A DNA stretch of 12,703 nt, taken from the NCBI GenBank assembly GCA_017446125.1, contig JAFSRL010000057.1, positions 1-12,703 on the forward strand, in the 5' to 3' direction. The position numbers were made by a program, and so were the translations under genes. Under the pieces are notes generated by a model that was not told the DNA's origin, did not search any database, and worked only from the letters and a program-made list of their open reading frames with translations. This stretch comes from Lachnospiraceae bacterium. GTDB taxonomy: Bacteria; Bacillota; Clostridia; Lachnospirales; Lachnospiraceae. Shown in pieces: positions 6,594 through 12,703 of the stretch. The stretch's first letter is position 1; every line of letters begins with the position of its first letter.

Positions 6594-7505
6594 ATGCAAA
6601 GCATTACCGTAAACACATGCGCAAAGATTAATTTAACGCTCGACGTTACCGGACGGCGCGAGGACGGATACCACCTCGTGCGGATGGTAATGCAGAGCGT
6701 TTCTTTGTATGACACACTCGACTTTACCTTAAGGGACGATGACAAAATCACGCTCCGGCTTTCTTCTCAGTCCACGGCGCAGGGCGCACAGGCGCTGCCC
6801 ATGGATGAAACGAACCTGATTGCGCGCGTCATCGATACCATGCGCAAGCGCTTTTCCTTAACCTACGGGGTGGACGTGCTTTTGACCAAGCGCATCCCCA
6901 TGGCGGCGGGACTTGCGGGCGGCAGCGCAGACGCCGCTGCGGCGTTTACCGGCATCAACCGGCTGTTTTCTTTGGGGCTTTCCATGGACGAGCTGTTGAC
7001 GTTTGCCCTGCCCCTGGGCGCGGACATCCCGTTTTGCTTAACGGGCGGCACGCAGCTTGCGGAGGGCATCGGCGAGGTGTTAACCCCGGTTGCGCCTTTG
7101 CCGGATTGCTTTATTTTGCTGGGCAAGCCCGGCGTCGACGTTTCCACCAAAGCCGTGTACACGGCGCTGGACGAGCGGGCGGGAAGTGCCTTTTCCGGCA
7201 TCGTGCACCCGAATGTGGACGGTCAGATTGCGGCTTTAAAACGCGAGGACTTAACCGGCGTGTGCCGCGCGATGGGCAATGTCTTAGAAACGGTGACCAT
7301 CATGACAACCCCTGCGGTTTCGCGTATCCGCGATCTCATGCTTTCCGAGGGCGCTCTGGGCGCGATGATGACGGGCTCGGGTCCCACGGTCTTTGGCATC
7401 TACGCAAAGGAAGAGACCGCAAACAGGGCCTATGACGCACTATTGATGAGCGGCCTGTGCGCGGAGGTCTATCTGACGGAGCCTTGTCAGTTTTCACAAA
7501 ACTAA
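6594..7505 (+). CDS. ispE: 4-diphosphocytidyl-2-C-methyl-D-erythritol kinase
   Basis: This GHMP-family kinase phosphorylates the 2-hydroxyl of CDP-methylerythritol with ATP in the MEP pathway of isoprenoid precursor synthesis, in the cytoplasm. At 303 aa it is near the usual 280-300. Motif 1 is CAKINLTLDV (9-18), with the catalytic Lys11. DGYH (24-27) is the substrate-binding segment. The glycine-rich ATP loop PMAAGLAGGSADAA occupies 102-115. LGADIPFC (141-148) contains the catalytic Asp144, and motif 3 MTGSGPTVFG is at 259-268. The start lies six bases after the preceding stop, with only a weak ribosome-binding site (ACGG), so translation is probably coupled to the membrane-protein gene upstream. 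No clear terminator follows; a 5-bp hairpin at 7548-7565 lacks a T-run. Confidence 0.95.
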   Translation: MQSITVNTCAKINLTLDVTGRREDGYHLVRMVMQSVSLYDTLDFTLRDDDKITLRLSSQSTAQGAQALPMDETNLIARVIDTMRKRFSLTYGVDVLLTKRIPMAAGLAGGSADAAAAFTGINRLFSLGLSMDELLTFALPLGADIPFCLTGGTQLAEGIGEVLTPVAPLPDCFILLGKPGVDVSTKAVYTALDERAGSAFSGIVHPNVDGQIAALKREDLTGVCRAMGNVLETVTIMTTPAVSRIRDLMLSEGALGAMMTGSGPTVFGIYAKEETANRAYDALLMSGLCAEVYLTEPCQFSQN

Positions 7506-7552
7506 CCAATTCTTTTTGTGCATTCTGCCAGGAATCTCTTCGGCGCACGCCC

Positions 7553-7580
7553 TAAAGAACGGGCGGGCTTTGACCGATAA
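7553..7580 (+). promoter_or_regulatory. Sigma-28 (SigD/FliA)-like promoter
   Basis: TAAAG (7553-7557) and ACCGATAA (7573-7580) match the flagellar sigma-factor consensus as I know it (TAAA, about 15 bases, GCCGATAA or GCCGATAT). Seven of eight -10 bases agree, and the spacing is 16. The initiation site would be near 7587, giving a leader of about 78 bases before the ATG at 7665. An overlapping TTGACC (7570-7575) could be a sigma-A -35, but no good -10 lies 16-18 bases downstream. The motif is seen directly; use by sigma-28 is inferred. Confidence 0.5.
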
Positions 7581-7634
7581 ATAAGATAGAGAAACGTATC
7601 AGTATCGACAGGCTGCCGAAACAGTTTGTTTATT

Positions 7635-7658
7635 GTGCCCTCCGGCACGGAAAAGGAG
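7635..7658 (+). promoter_or_regulatory. Leader hairpin with a CUCC loop next to the ribosome-binding site
   Basis: GTGCC (7635-7639) pairs with GGCAC (7644-7648) around the four-base loop CTCC. The loop is complementary to GGAG (7655-7658) in the strong site AAAAGGAG that serves the ATG at 7665. Loop and ribosome-binding site could form a small pseudoknot or alternative pairing that hides the site. A four-base loop is short for this, so only the simple hairpin is well supported. Confidence 0.3.
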
Positions 7659-7664
7659 TTCATT

Positions 7665-8294
7665 ATGAGCGTAAACGGAATTACTGCCATGACCGACATT
7701 GCGGCGACTTACAACGCGTTTGATCCCAAATCGGTGACGGCGAAGACGGAGGAAAAGAAGACGGACGCAAAGGCCGCGGAGACCGGCGTCGTCTATGAAA
7801 AGAGCGAGGAGGCGCAGGAGGCGGCGAAGTCGCAGAAGACCTACAAGCCCAACCAGGCCCTGATCGACCGGTTGAAGGCGGACGCGGACGCGCAGGTGCA
7901 GAACTTAAAGGACATCGTCCAGAAGATGATGGGACAGCAGGCAGGTACCTGGGGGCTTGCGAACGGACAGGATGATATCTGGAAGTTCTTTGCGAACGGC
8001 AAGTTTGAGAACGTTGACGAGGCCGCCGTGGCGAAGGCCAAGGAGGACATTTCCGAGAACGGTTACTGGGGCGTCAAGCAGACCTCCGAGCGCATTCTGG
8101 ATTTCGCGAAGGCGTTGACGGGCGGCGATCCGGCGATGATCGACAAGATGCGCGGCGCGTTTGAGAAGGGCTTCAAGGAAGCCGGCAGCGCGTGGGGCAA
8201 GGACCTTCCGGACATTTCGAAGCAGACCTACGACGCGGTGATGAAGGGATTTGACGACTGGAAGAGTGAAGCCGCAACCGGGACGGAGGCGTAA
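7665..8294 (+). CDS. Conserved hypothetical protein, possibly motility-regulon
   Basis: This 209-aa soluble protein has no signal peptide, no membrane segment and no cysteine. Residues 1-20 (MSVNGITAMTDIAATYNAFD) precede a low-complexity, Lys/Glu/Ala-rich linker (about 22-58). A likely helical domain follows. It has KPNQALIDRLKADADAQ (61-77), DDIWKFFANGKFE (103-115), NGYWGVKQTSERILDFAKAL (132-151), TGGDPAMIDKMR (152-163) and DLPDISKQTYDAVMKGFD (180-197). I recall relatives in Lachnospiraceae annotated only as hypothetical. The ATG at 7665 is chosen for AAGGAG six bases upstream; an earlier in-frame non-ATG start at 7626 overlaps the leader hairpin. The gene stands alone between a sigma-28-like promoter and a strong terminator, so it is probably a monocistronic unit. 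A link to motility rests only on that promoter and is tentative. Confidence 0.85.
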   Translation: MSVNGITAMTDIAATYNAFDPKSVTAKTEEKKTDAKAAETGVVYEKSEEAQEAAKSQKTYKPNQALIDRLKADADAQVQNLKDIVQKMMGQQAGTWGLANGQDDIWKFFANGKFENVDEAAVAKAKEDISENGYWGVKQTSERILDFAKALTGGDPAMIDKMRGAFEKGFKEAGSAWGKDLPDISKQTYDAVMKGFDDWKSEAATGTEA

Positions 8295-8312
8295 GGCACA
8301 CATCGTAAGGAC

Positions 8313-8360
8313 AAGAGGCTGTCGTTTCTCATTGAACGGGTAATGACAGCCTCTTTTTTT
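8313..8360 (+). terminator. Rho-independent terminator
   Basis: AAGAGGCTGTC (8313-8323) pairs perfectly with GACAGCCTCTT (8345-8355), an 11-bp stem with a 21-base loop. The right arm runs into a T-tract at 8354-8360. It lies 18 bases after the stop of the 209-aa protein gene and closes that transcription unit. Confidence 0.92.
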
Positions 8361-8371
8361 GGTGGGGAATC

Positions 8372-8382
8372 TGTTATATAAT
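8372..8382 (+). promoter_or_regulatory. Promoter (-10) of the lipoprotein-asnS cluster
   Basis: TATAAT (8377-8382) is a perfect -10, and an overlapping reading TGT-TATATA (8372-8380) fits an extended -10. The T-tract of the preceding terminator occupies the -35 position, so no consensus -35 is present. The leader to the ATG at 8418 is about 30 bases and contains AGGAGGAA, a strong ribosome-binding site. There is no room for a T-box leader ahead of asnS. Confidence 0.6.
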
Positions 8383-8417
8383 AATAAGTTGAGGAAAAGA
8401 TTCAGGAGGAAGTTTGT

Positions 8418-9620
8418 ATGAATAAGTTTTTAGTGATTCTGTTGAGCGGCGTTCTTACGCTGCAGGTCTTGAGCGGCTGCGGCGCGACCGGCGGCAATTC
8501 CGGTGCACCGACCGCAAAGTCAGGCGCCTATCTGGGCGATTTTGATGTTTCCGGTTATGTGACACTGGGCGAGTATAAGGACATGGAAATAACCCTTGAC
8601 GGCACGCAGGCGGTGACGGACGAGGAAGTGGACGAATACATGCAGGGTGCCTTAAGCGGCATGATGCAGAAAAGCGATTCCGACAAGCCCATCGAAGACG
8701 GTGACACGATCAACGCGGATTATTCCGGACGCATTGCGGAAACGGACGAGGTATTCGATGGCGGTACCGCCGAAGGCGTGCAGCTTACGATGGGTGCCGG
8801 CGGTTATATCGAAGGCTTTGAGGAAGGCTTTTTCGGAATGGTGCCGGGCGAAGTGAAGGAAGTACCCTTAACCTTCCCGGAGGATTATCACAGCGAAGAT
8901 CTTGCGGGCGTGGATGTGATTTTCACCTTCACGTTCAATCATCACCTGGAGGCCGCCCCCGCGTGGACGGATGAACTGGTTGCGGAGATTGGTCTTGAGG
9001 GTGTTTCCACCGTTGCGGACTTAAAGGAATACACGAAGGGAATGCTTGAGGAGCAGAACGCGTCGACACTCGCGAACGAGGCGCAGTCGAAGATTTTCGA
9101 AACCGTGGAGAACAACTGCACCTTCAGCGACCCGCCGCAGGAGATGCTTGACCGCTTCAAGACGCAGCTGCGCCTGAACGCGGAGAAGTCAATTGAGAGC
9201 ACCGGTCAGGAAATCGATGTCGACCAGATGATTACGTCAGAGCTTTCCTACTACGGATTCACCGGCACGGCGGATGAGATGATTGCGGAGTATTCCGACC
9301 GTGTCAGCAAGGTCATGATGATGTATTACGCGGTGGTGCAGGCGGAGGGTCTCACCATCAACGAAAGCGAGGTGCAGACACAGATTACCTCGGTTCTGGA
9401 GGCAAACGGGTACGAGACGGTTGAGGCGATGAACACGGAGCTGCAGACGGACATCGAGAAGGAAATCCGTGAGACCCTGTACATGTCTGCCGCGCAGGAA
9501 TTTCTTCTGCATAACAACCGCGCGGTCGATGCGACCGGAGCACCCGTTGAATTTCACACCCATGAGGAACCGGCCGTGGAAGGCGGCGTGGGCGCAGACG
9601 GTTCGATTGGAGGAAACTGA
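8418..9620 (+). CDS. Trigger-factor-like peptidyl-prolyl isomerase lipoprotein
   Basis: This 400-aa exported protein begins with a lipoprotein signal peptide (hydrophobic 4-19, lipobox LSGC, lipidated Cys21) and a Gly/Ser/Ala linker (to about 38). Residues 94-175 form an FKBP-type isomerase domain of trigger-factor type: GDTINADYSGRI, FDGGTAEG (113-120), GYIEGFEEGFFGMVPGE (129-145) and FPEDYHSEDLAG (153-164). Residues about 181-370 resemble the helical C-terminal chaperone domain of trigger factor. The N-terminal ribosome-binding domain is absent, replaced by the lipid anchor. The likely role is an extracytoplasmic foldase that helps secreted or membrane proteins fold, comparable to PrsA. The tail (371-400) is acidic and Gly-rich. 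AGGAGG lies about eight bases before the ATG. The stop overlaps the asnS start (TGATG), so the two are translationally coupled. Clients are unknown. Confidence 0.88.
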   Translation: MNKFLVILLSGVLTLQVLSGCGATGGNSGAPTAKSGAYLGDFDVSGYVTLGEYKDMEITLDGTQAVTDEEVDEYMQGALSGMMQKSDSDKPIEDGDTINADYSGRIAETDEVFDGGTAEGVQLTMGAGGYIEGFEEGFFGMVPGEVKEVPLTFPEDYHSEDLAGVDVIFTFTFNHHLEAAPAWTDELVAEIGLEGVSTVADLKEYTKGMLEEQNASTLANEAQSKIFETVENNCTFSDPPQEMLDRFKTQLRLNAEKSIESTGQEIDVDQMITSELSYYGFTGTADEMIAEYSDRVSKVMMMYYAVVQAEGLTINESEVQTQITSVLEANGYETVEAMNTELQTDIEKEIRETLYMSAAQEFLLHNNRAVDATGAPVEFHTHEEPAVEGGVGADGSIGGN

Positions 9621-11008
9621 TGGAGCTTTTGGAATTGAGAGATCTGTTCCGTGACAAGGAACAGTATGCGGACAAAGAAGTGACCGTGGGCGGATGGGTG
9701 CGTTCCATCCGCGACTCGAAGGCACTGGGATTTATTGTGTTAAACGACGGCAGCGCGTTCACGCCGCTGCAGGTGGTGTATACGGATGCGCTTGCGAACT
9801 TTGAAGAAATCTCGAAGAGCAACGTGGGCGCGGCGCTGATCTGCAAGGGCACGATTGTTTTGACGCCGGACGCGAAGCAGCCGCTGGAAATGCAGGCAAG
9901 CGAGATCATTGTGGAGGGCGCGTCGACACCGGACTTCCCGATTCAGAAGAAGCGTCACACAATGGAATACCTGCGTACGATTCCGCACCTGCGCGTGCGC
10001 TCGAACACCTTCCAGGCGGTCTTCCGCGTGCGCAGCATGGCGGCATACGCGATTCACACCTTCTTTATGGAGAAGGGATTTACCTACGTGCACACACCCA
10101 TCATCACGGGCTCCGACTGCGAGGGCGCGGGTGAGATGTTCCAGGTGACGACCCTGCCTTTGGCAACGGTGCCGTTTGCGGACGGGGAAGTGGATTATCA
10201 TGAGGATTTCTTCGGCAAGGAAACGAACCTGACGGTTTCGGGACAGCTCGATGTCGAGACCTTCATGTTTGCCTTCCGCAACGTCTACACCTTCGGACCA
10301 ACCTTCCGCGCGGAGAATTCCAACACGGCGCGTCACGCCGCGGAGTTCTGGATGATCGAGCCGGAAATCGCGTTTGCGGATTTGAAGGACGACTGCGATC
10401 TCGCGGAGGAGATGTTAAAGTTTATCATCAACTTCGTGATGGAGCGCTGCCCGGATGAGATGGCGTTCTTCAACCAGTTCATCGACAAGGGCTTGATTGA
10501 GCGCTTAGAGCATGTGGCGAATTCCGATTTCGGACGCGTGACCTACACGGACGCGATCAAGATTTTGGAAAAGCATAACGACAAGTTTGAGTTCAAGGTG
10601 TCCTGGGGCTGTGACCTGCAGACAGAACATGAACGCTATCTCACGGAGGAGGAGTTCAAGCGTCCCGTCTTTGTCACGGATTATCCCAAGGACATCAAGG
10701 CGTTTTACATGAAGCTCAATCCGGACGGCAAGACGGTCGCCGCGGCGGATTGTCTGGTGCCGGGGATTGGAGAAATCATCGGCGGCAGCCAGCGCGAGGA
10801 CGACCTGGCGGTGCTGGAGAAGCGCATGGATGAGATGGGGCTGAACAAGGAGGACTACCAGTTCTACCTCGACCTGCGCCGCTACGGCAGCGTGCGTCAC
10901 GCCGGCTACGGACTCGGGTTCGAGCGCATGATTATGTACCTGACCGGAATGCAGAACATCCGCGACGTGCTACCTTTCCCGCGGACGGTAGGGACATGCG
11001 AGTTATAA
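9620..11008 (+). CDS. asnS: Asparaginyl-tRNA synthetase
   Basis: This class IIb aminoacyl-tRNA synthetase charges tRNA-Asn with asparagine in the cytoplasm. It is 462 aa, the usual length. The N-terminal OB-fold anticodon-binding domain (about 18-100) includes GGWVRSIRDSK. Class II motif 1 surrounds VHTPIITGSDCEGAGEMF (157-174). Motif 2 is FRAENSNTARHAAEFWMIE (229-247), and motif 3 is GLGFERMIMYLTG (431-443), followed by LPFPRT (451-456), the AsnS-type ending. SGQLDVE (207-213) is the amino-acid-binding segment. The GSDCEGAGEMF and LPFPRT segments favour AsnS over AspRS. GGAGGAAA (9609-9616) sits inside the end of the lipoprotein gene, and the ATG overlaps its stop by one base, so this is an operon with coupled translation. 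No T-box is visible. Confidence 0.96.
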   Translation: MELLELRDLFRDKEQYADKEVTVGGWVRSIRDSKALGFIVLNDGSAFTPLQVVYTDALANFEEISKSNVGAALICKGTIVLTPDAKQPLEMQASEIIVEGASTPDFPIQKKRHTMEYLRTIPHLRVRSNTFQAVFRVRSMAAYAIHTFFMEKGFTYVHTPIITGSDCEGAGEMFQVTTLPLATVPFADGEVDYHEDFFGKETNLTVSGQLDVETFMFAFRNVYTFGPTFRAENSNTARHAAEFWMIEPEIAFADLKDDCDLAEEMLKFIINFVMERCPDEMAFFNQFIDKGLIERLEHVANSDFGRVTYTDAIKILEKHNDKFEFKVSWGCDLQTEHERYLTEEEFKRPVFVTDYPKDIKAFYMKLNPDGKTVAAADCLVPGIGEIIGGSQREDDLAVLEKRMDEMGLNKEDYQFYLDLRRYGSVRHAGYGLGFERMIMYLTGMQNIRDVLPFPRTVGTCEL

Positions 11009-11017
11009 GCAAGTAAA

Positions 11018-12466
11018 ATGAAGCGAGGGTTTCGGAGGGTCAGTTTCATATTGAGCGTTGTGCTGCTGGGCGTGGCGTTTGCGCGGGCTGCGGCAGTGTC
11101 TTTGGCCGCGCCGGAATCCGCGGATTCGCCCGCACCGGTCAGTGCGGATTCGCCGGAAAGCCTGGAGCAGCGGGAGCGCGCACTGGAAGAGGAAAACAAA
11201 CGCCTCGACGAGGAACGCAAAAAGCTCGAGGAGGAACGCCGGGCCGCGCAGACGGCGAAGGAGGCAAGCCAGCAGGGATTGAATTCCGCGAACTCCCAGA
11301 TCGGTTCCGTGCAGGTCGTGCAGTCAACGCTTTCGACGGACATCGAGAACGCAAACGAGGAATTGACGCAGGTCATGGCAAACGTCATGATCATCGAGGA
11401 TGAAATCAACCAGACCACCGTCAAGATTGCGGAGGCACAGACACAGTACGACGACGCAAAGCAACAGGAAGAGACGCTCTACGAGGCGATGAAGCAGCGC
11501 GCGAAGTACATGTACGAGCAGGGCAACATCACATACTTCAACATTCTTTTGGAGAGCGCAAGCTACGGCGAAATGCTCAACAAAGCGGACTACGCCGAAA
11601 GCCTTTACGCCTACGACAGACAGCAGCTCGACAATTATATCGCGACGAAGAACGCCGCGGAGAATTACCGCATCACACTTGAAGAAGAAAAGAGCGAGCT
11701 GGAGACTGCGGAGTATGAGCTGGAGCAGGAGCAGGGTTACTTGAATGCCCTGATTGCGGATTACGAGTCGCAGTACGATGATTACGAAGTGCAGCTTGCA
11801 CGCTTAAGACAGAACGCGGCATCGTATTCCGCGCAGTTGCAGCAGCAGACCTCCACCATCAATTCCCTGACAAATCAGATTGCCGCGAAGAACGCGGAGC
11901 GGGAAGCAAACGAGAAGGCGATGGAGGAGGCGAGGACACGTCGCGAAACGCTGGAAGCGCAGGCGGCAGGCGTGGATACGCAGGCACCGGTTTCCGGAGA
12001 CGCGCCGGTGGCGGCGGGACGCGCATCCTCTTCGGCAAGCGCCGCTGCAAGCGTACCTGCAACAGTCACGGCGCCCGCGGGCAACGGGAAGTCGCTTTCG
12101 GATTATGCGGCACCGGGCACGCTCTCCGGCGCGAATGTTGCCGCGTATGCGAAGCAGTTCATCGGGAACCCGTATGTGGCGGGCGGAACGTCGTTGACAA
12201 ACGGCGCGGACTGTTCAGGGTTTGTGTACTCCGTGTATAAGCAGTTCGGGGTGACGCTGCCGCGCACGTCCTGGACGCAGCGCAACGCGGGCATCGCGGT
12301 GGAGTACGAGAACGCACAGCCCGGGGATCTTGTGTGCTACGCGGGGCACGTCGGGATTTATATCGGGAACGGCATGATTGTGCACGCGTCAAGCGCACGC
12401 ACGGGAATCAAGATTTCAAACGCGACCTACCGCACGATTGTTGCGGTGCGACGGATTATACTATAG
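11018..12466 (+). CDS. Secreted coiled-coil NlpC/P60 peptidoglycan hydrolase
   Basis: This 482-aa exported cell-wall enzyme has a basic N-terminus and hydrophobic core (9-30) that form a signal peptide. Residues about 48-315 are a long coiled coil (EERKKLEEERR and similar heptads). A small break near 166-195 (MYEQGNITYFNILLESASYG) is a feature of PcsB/CwlO-type regulatory coiled coils. An Ala/Ser/Pro linker (about 318-370) leads to an NlpC/P60 domain (371-482) with catalytic Cys399 in ADCSGF, His444 in GHVGIYIG and His456 in VHAS. The family cleaves peptidoglycan stem peptides, usually D-Glu/diaminoacid endopeptidase. The architecture suggests control by FtsEX as in CwlO/PcsB, but no ftsEX is in the window. 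A short repeat, SADSP, occurs twice near residues 34-46. The gene starts nine bases after asnS with a poor ribosome-binding site. Confidence 0.93.
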   Translation: MKRGFRRVSFILSVVLLGVAFARAAAVSLAAPESADSPAPVSADSPESLEQRERALEEENKRLDEERKKLEEERRAAQTAKEASQQGLNSANSQIGSVQVVQSTLSTDIENANEELTQVMANVMIIEDEINQTTVKIAEAQTQYDDAKQQEETLYEAMKQRAKYMYEQGNITYFNILLESASYGEMLNKADYAESLYAYDRQQLDNYIATKNAAENYRITLEEEKSELETAEYELEQEQGYLNALIADYESQYDDYEVQLARLRQNAASYSAQLQQQTSTINSLTNQIAAKNAEREANEKAMEEARTRRETLEAQAAGVDTQAPVSGDAPVAAGRASSSASAAASVPATVTAPAGNGKSLSDYAAPGTLSGANVAAYAKQFIGNPYVAGGTSLTNGADCSGFVYSVYKQFGVTLPRTSWTQRNAGIAVEYENAQPGDLVCYAGHVGIYIGNGMIVHASSARTGIKISNATYRTIVAVRRIIL

Positions 12467-12480
12467 TAGGAGGATACATC

Positions 12481-12703
12481 ATGGACAGCAATGTAAGACC
12501 GGACACAATGGAACGCATTACGACCCCCGCTTTGGCGGACGCCTTTATCGCCGAACAGGTTAAGGCGCTCAAGGCGCAGATCGGCGACAAGAAAGTATTG
12601 CTCGCGCTCTCGGGCGGCGTTGACTCCTCGGTCGTCGCCGCGCTTTTGATTAAGGCCGTGGGCAGGCAGCTCGTGTGCGTGCATGTCAACCACGGACTTT
12701 TGC
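12481..12703 (+). CDS. guaA: GMP synthase-like ATP-pyrophosphatase, 5' part (cut by window end)
   Basis: The first 74 codons are present. GuaA makes GMP from XMP, ATP and an amide nitrogen. FIAEQVKALKAQIGDKK (22-38) leads to the PP-loop SGGVDSSV (44-51), then AALLIKAVG and VCVHVNHGLL (65-74). This pattern fits the GMP synthase ATP-pyrophosphatase domain better than NadE, QueC or TilS. Standard GuaA begins with a glutamine amidotransferase domain of about 190 residues. Here the PP-loop lies only 44 residues from an ATG with AGGAGG (12468-12473) seven bases upstream, and no amidotransferase sequence precedes it. It may be a GATase-less or split form. It starts 14 bases after the hydrolase gene and is probably co-transcribed. 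The remainder lies beyond the window. Confidence 0.82.
   Translation, partial: MDSNVRPDTMERITTPALADAFIAEQVKALKAQIGDKKVLLALSGGVDSSVVAALLIKAVGRQLVCVHVNHGLL

Noticed and set aside
7548..7565. CGCCC/GGGCG hairpin after ispE as a terminator
   Set aside because: The stem is only 5 bp with no T-run after it, and its loop is the -35 motif of the sigma-28-like promoter.
8361..8417. T-box or other leader controlling the asnS cluster
   Set aside because: There are only about 35 bases between the -10 and the first start codon, with no stem-loop or T-box sequence.
12437..12466. Possible promoter for the guaA-like gene (TATACT at 12457)
   Set aside because: No -35 lies at suitable spacing, and initiation there would begin at or inside the ribosome-binding site. 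Co-transcription with the hydrolase gene is simpler.
1..12703. CRISPR arrays, tRNA genes, transposases, toxin-antitoxin or defence genes
   Set aside because: I saw no spaced direct repeats, tRNA-like cloverleaf, or proteins of these types. The window is mainly housekeeping genes.

Overview
This window looks like chromosomal core sequence from a GC-rich anaerobic Firmicute, most likely a Clostridia/Lachnospiraceae relative. Four points suggest this. Shine-Dalgarno sites are strong (AAAGGA, GGGAGG, AGGAGG) and several starts are TTG or GTG. The pyrimidine genes are of the class 1B type (pyrK next to pyrD). There are two small conserved-looking proteins that I associate from memory with Lachnospiraceae, and a trigger-factor-like lipoprotein. 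I ran no composition statistics or database search, so the taxonomy is an inference. Genes are densely packed, and I see no phage, insertion sequence, CRISPR array, tRNA or rRNA.

Layout. Positions 1-2717 carry a leftward cluster transcribed as acyltransferase (plsC), AEC-family transporter, then fructosamine-kinase-family protein. A structured leader follows for another leftward gene that starts just outside the window. A compact divergent promoter region (about 2718-2787) separates this from a rightward pyrimidine cluster, pyrC-pyrK-pyrD (2788-5923). Those genes cover dihydroorotase and the two-subunit, NAD-linked dihydroorotate dehydrogenase. A 72-bp near-perfect palindrome begins on the pyrD stop codon. 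Next come a membrane-anchored protein of unknown function and ispE (isoprenoid precursor synthesis), probably co-transcribed. A single-gene unit for a 209-aa unknown protein then has a motif resembling a flagellar sigma-28 promoter upstream and a clear Rho-independent terminator downstream. The last block (8372 to the right edge) runs lipoprotein foldase, asnS, coiled-coil NlpC/P60 cell-wall hydrolase, then the start of a guaA-like gene. The first three of these genes are separated by at most 9 bases and the last gap is 14 bases.

How the genes work together. PyrC, PyrK and PyrD carry out consecutive steps of UMP synthesis. The lipoprotein foldase and the secreted NlpC/P60 protein both act outside the membrane, so the final cluster mixes envelope maintenance with translation (AsnS) and GMP synthesis. 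I find no obvious novel multi-gene system. The observations most worth following up are the sigma-28-like promoter in front of the 209-aa unknown protein, the secreted trigger-factor-like lipoprotein, the palindrome at the pyrD stop, two hairpins that engage ribosome-binding sites on the minus strand, and a guaA-like gene that begins directly with its ATP-pyrophosphatase domain.
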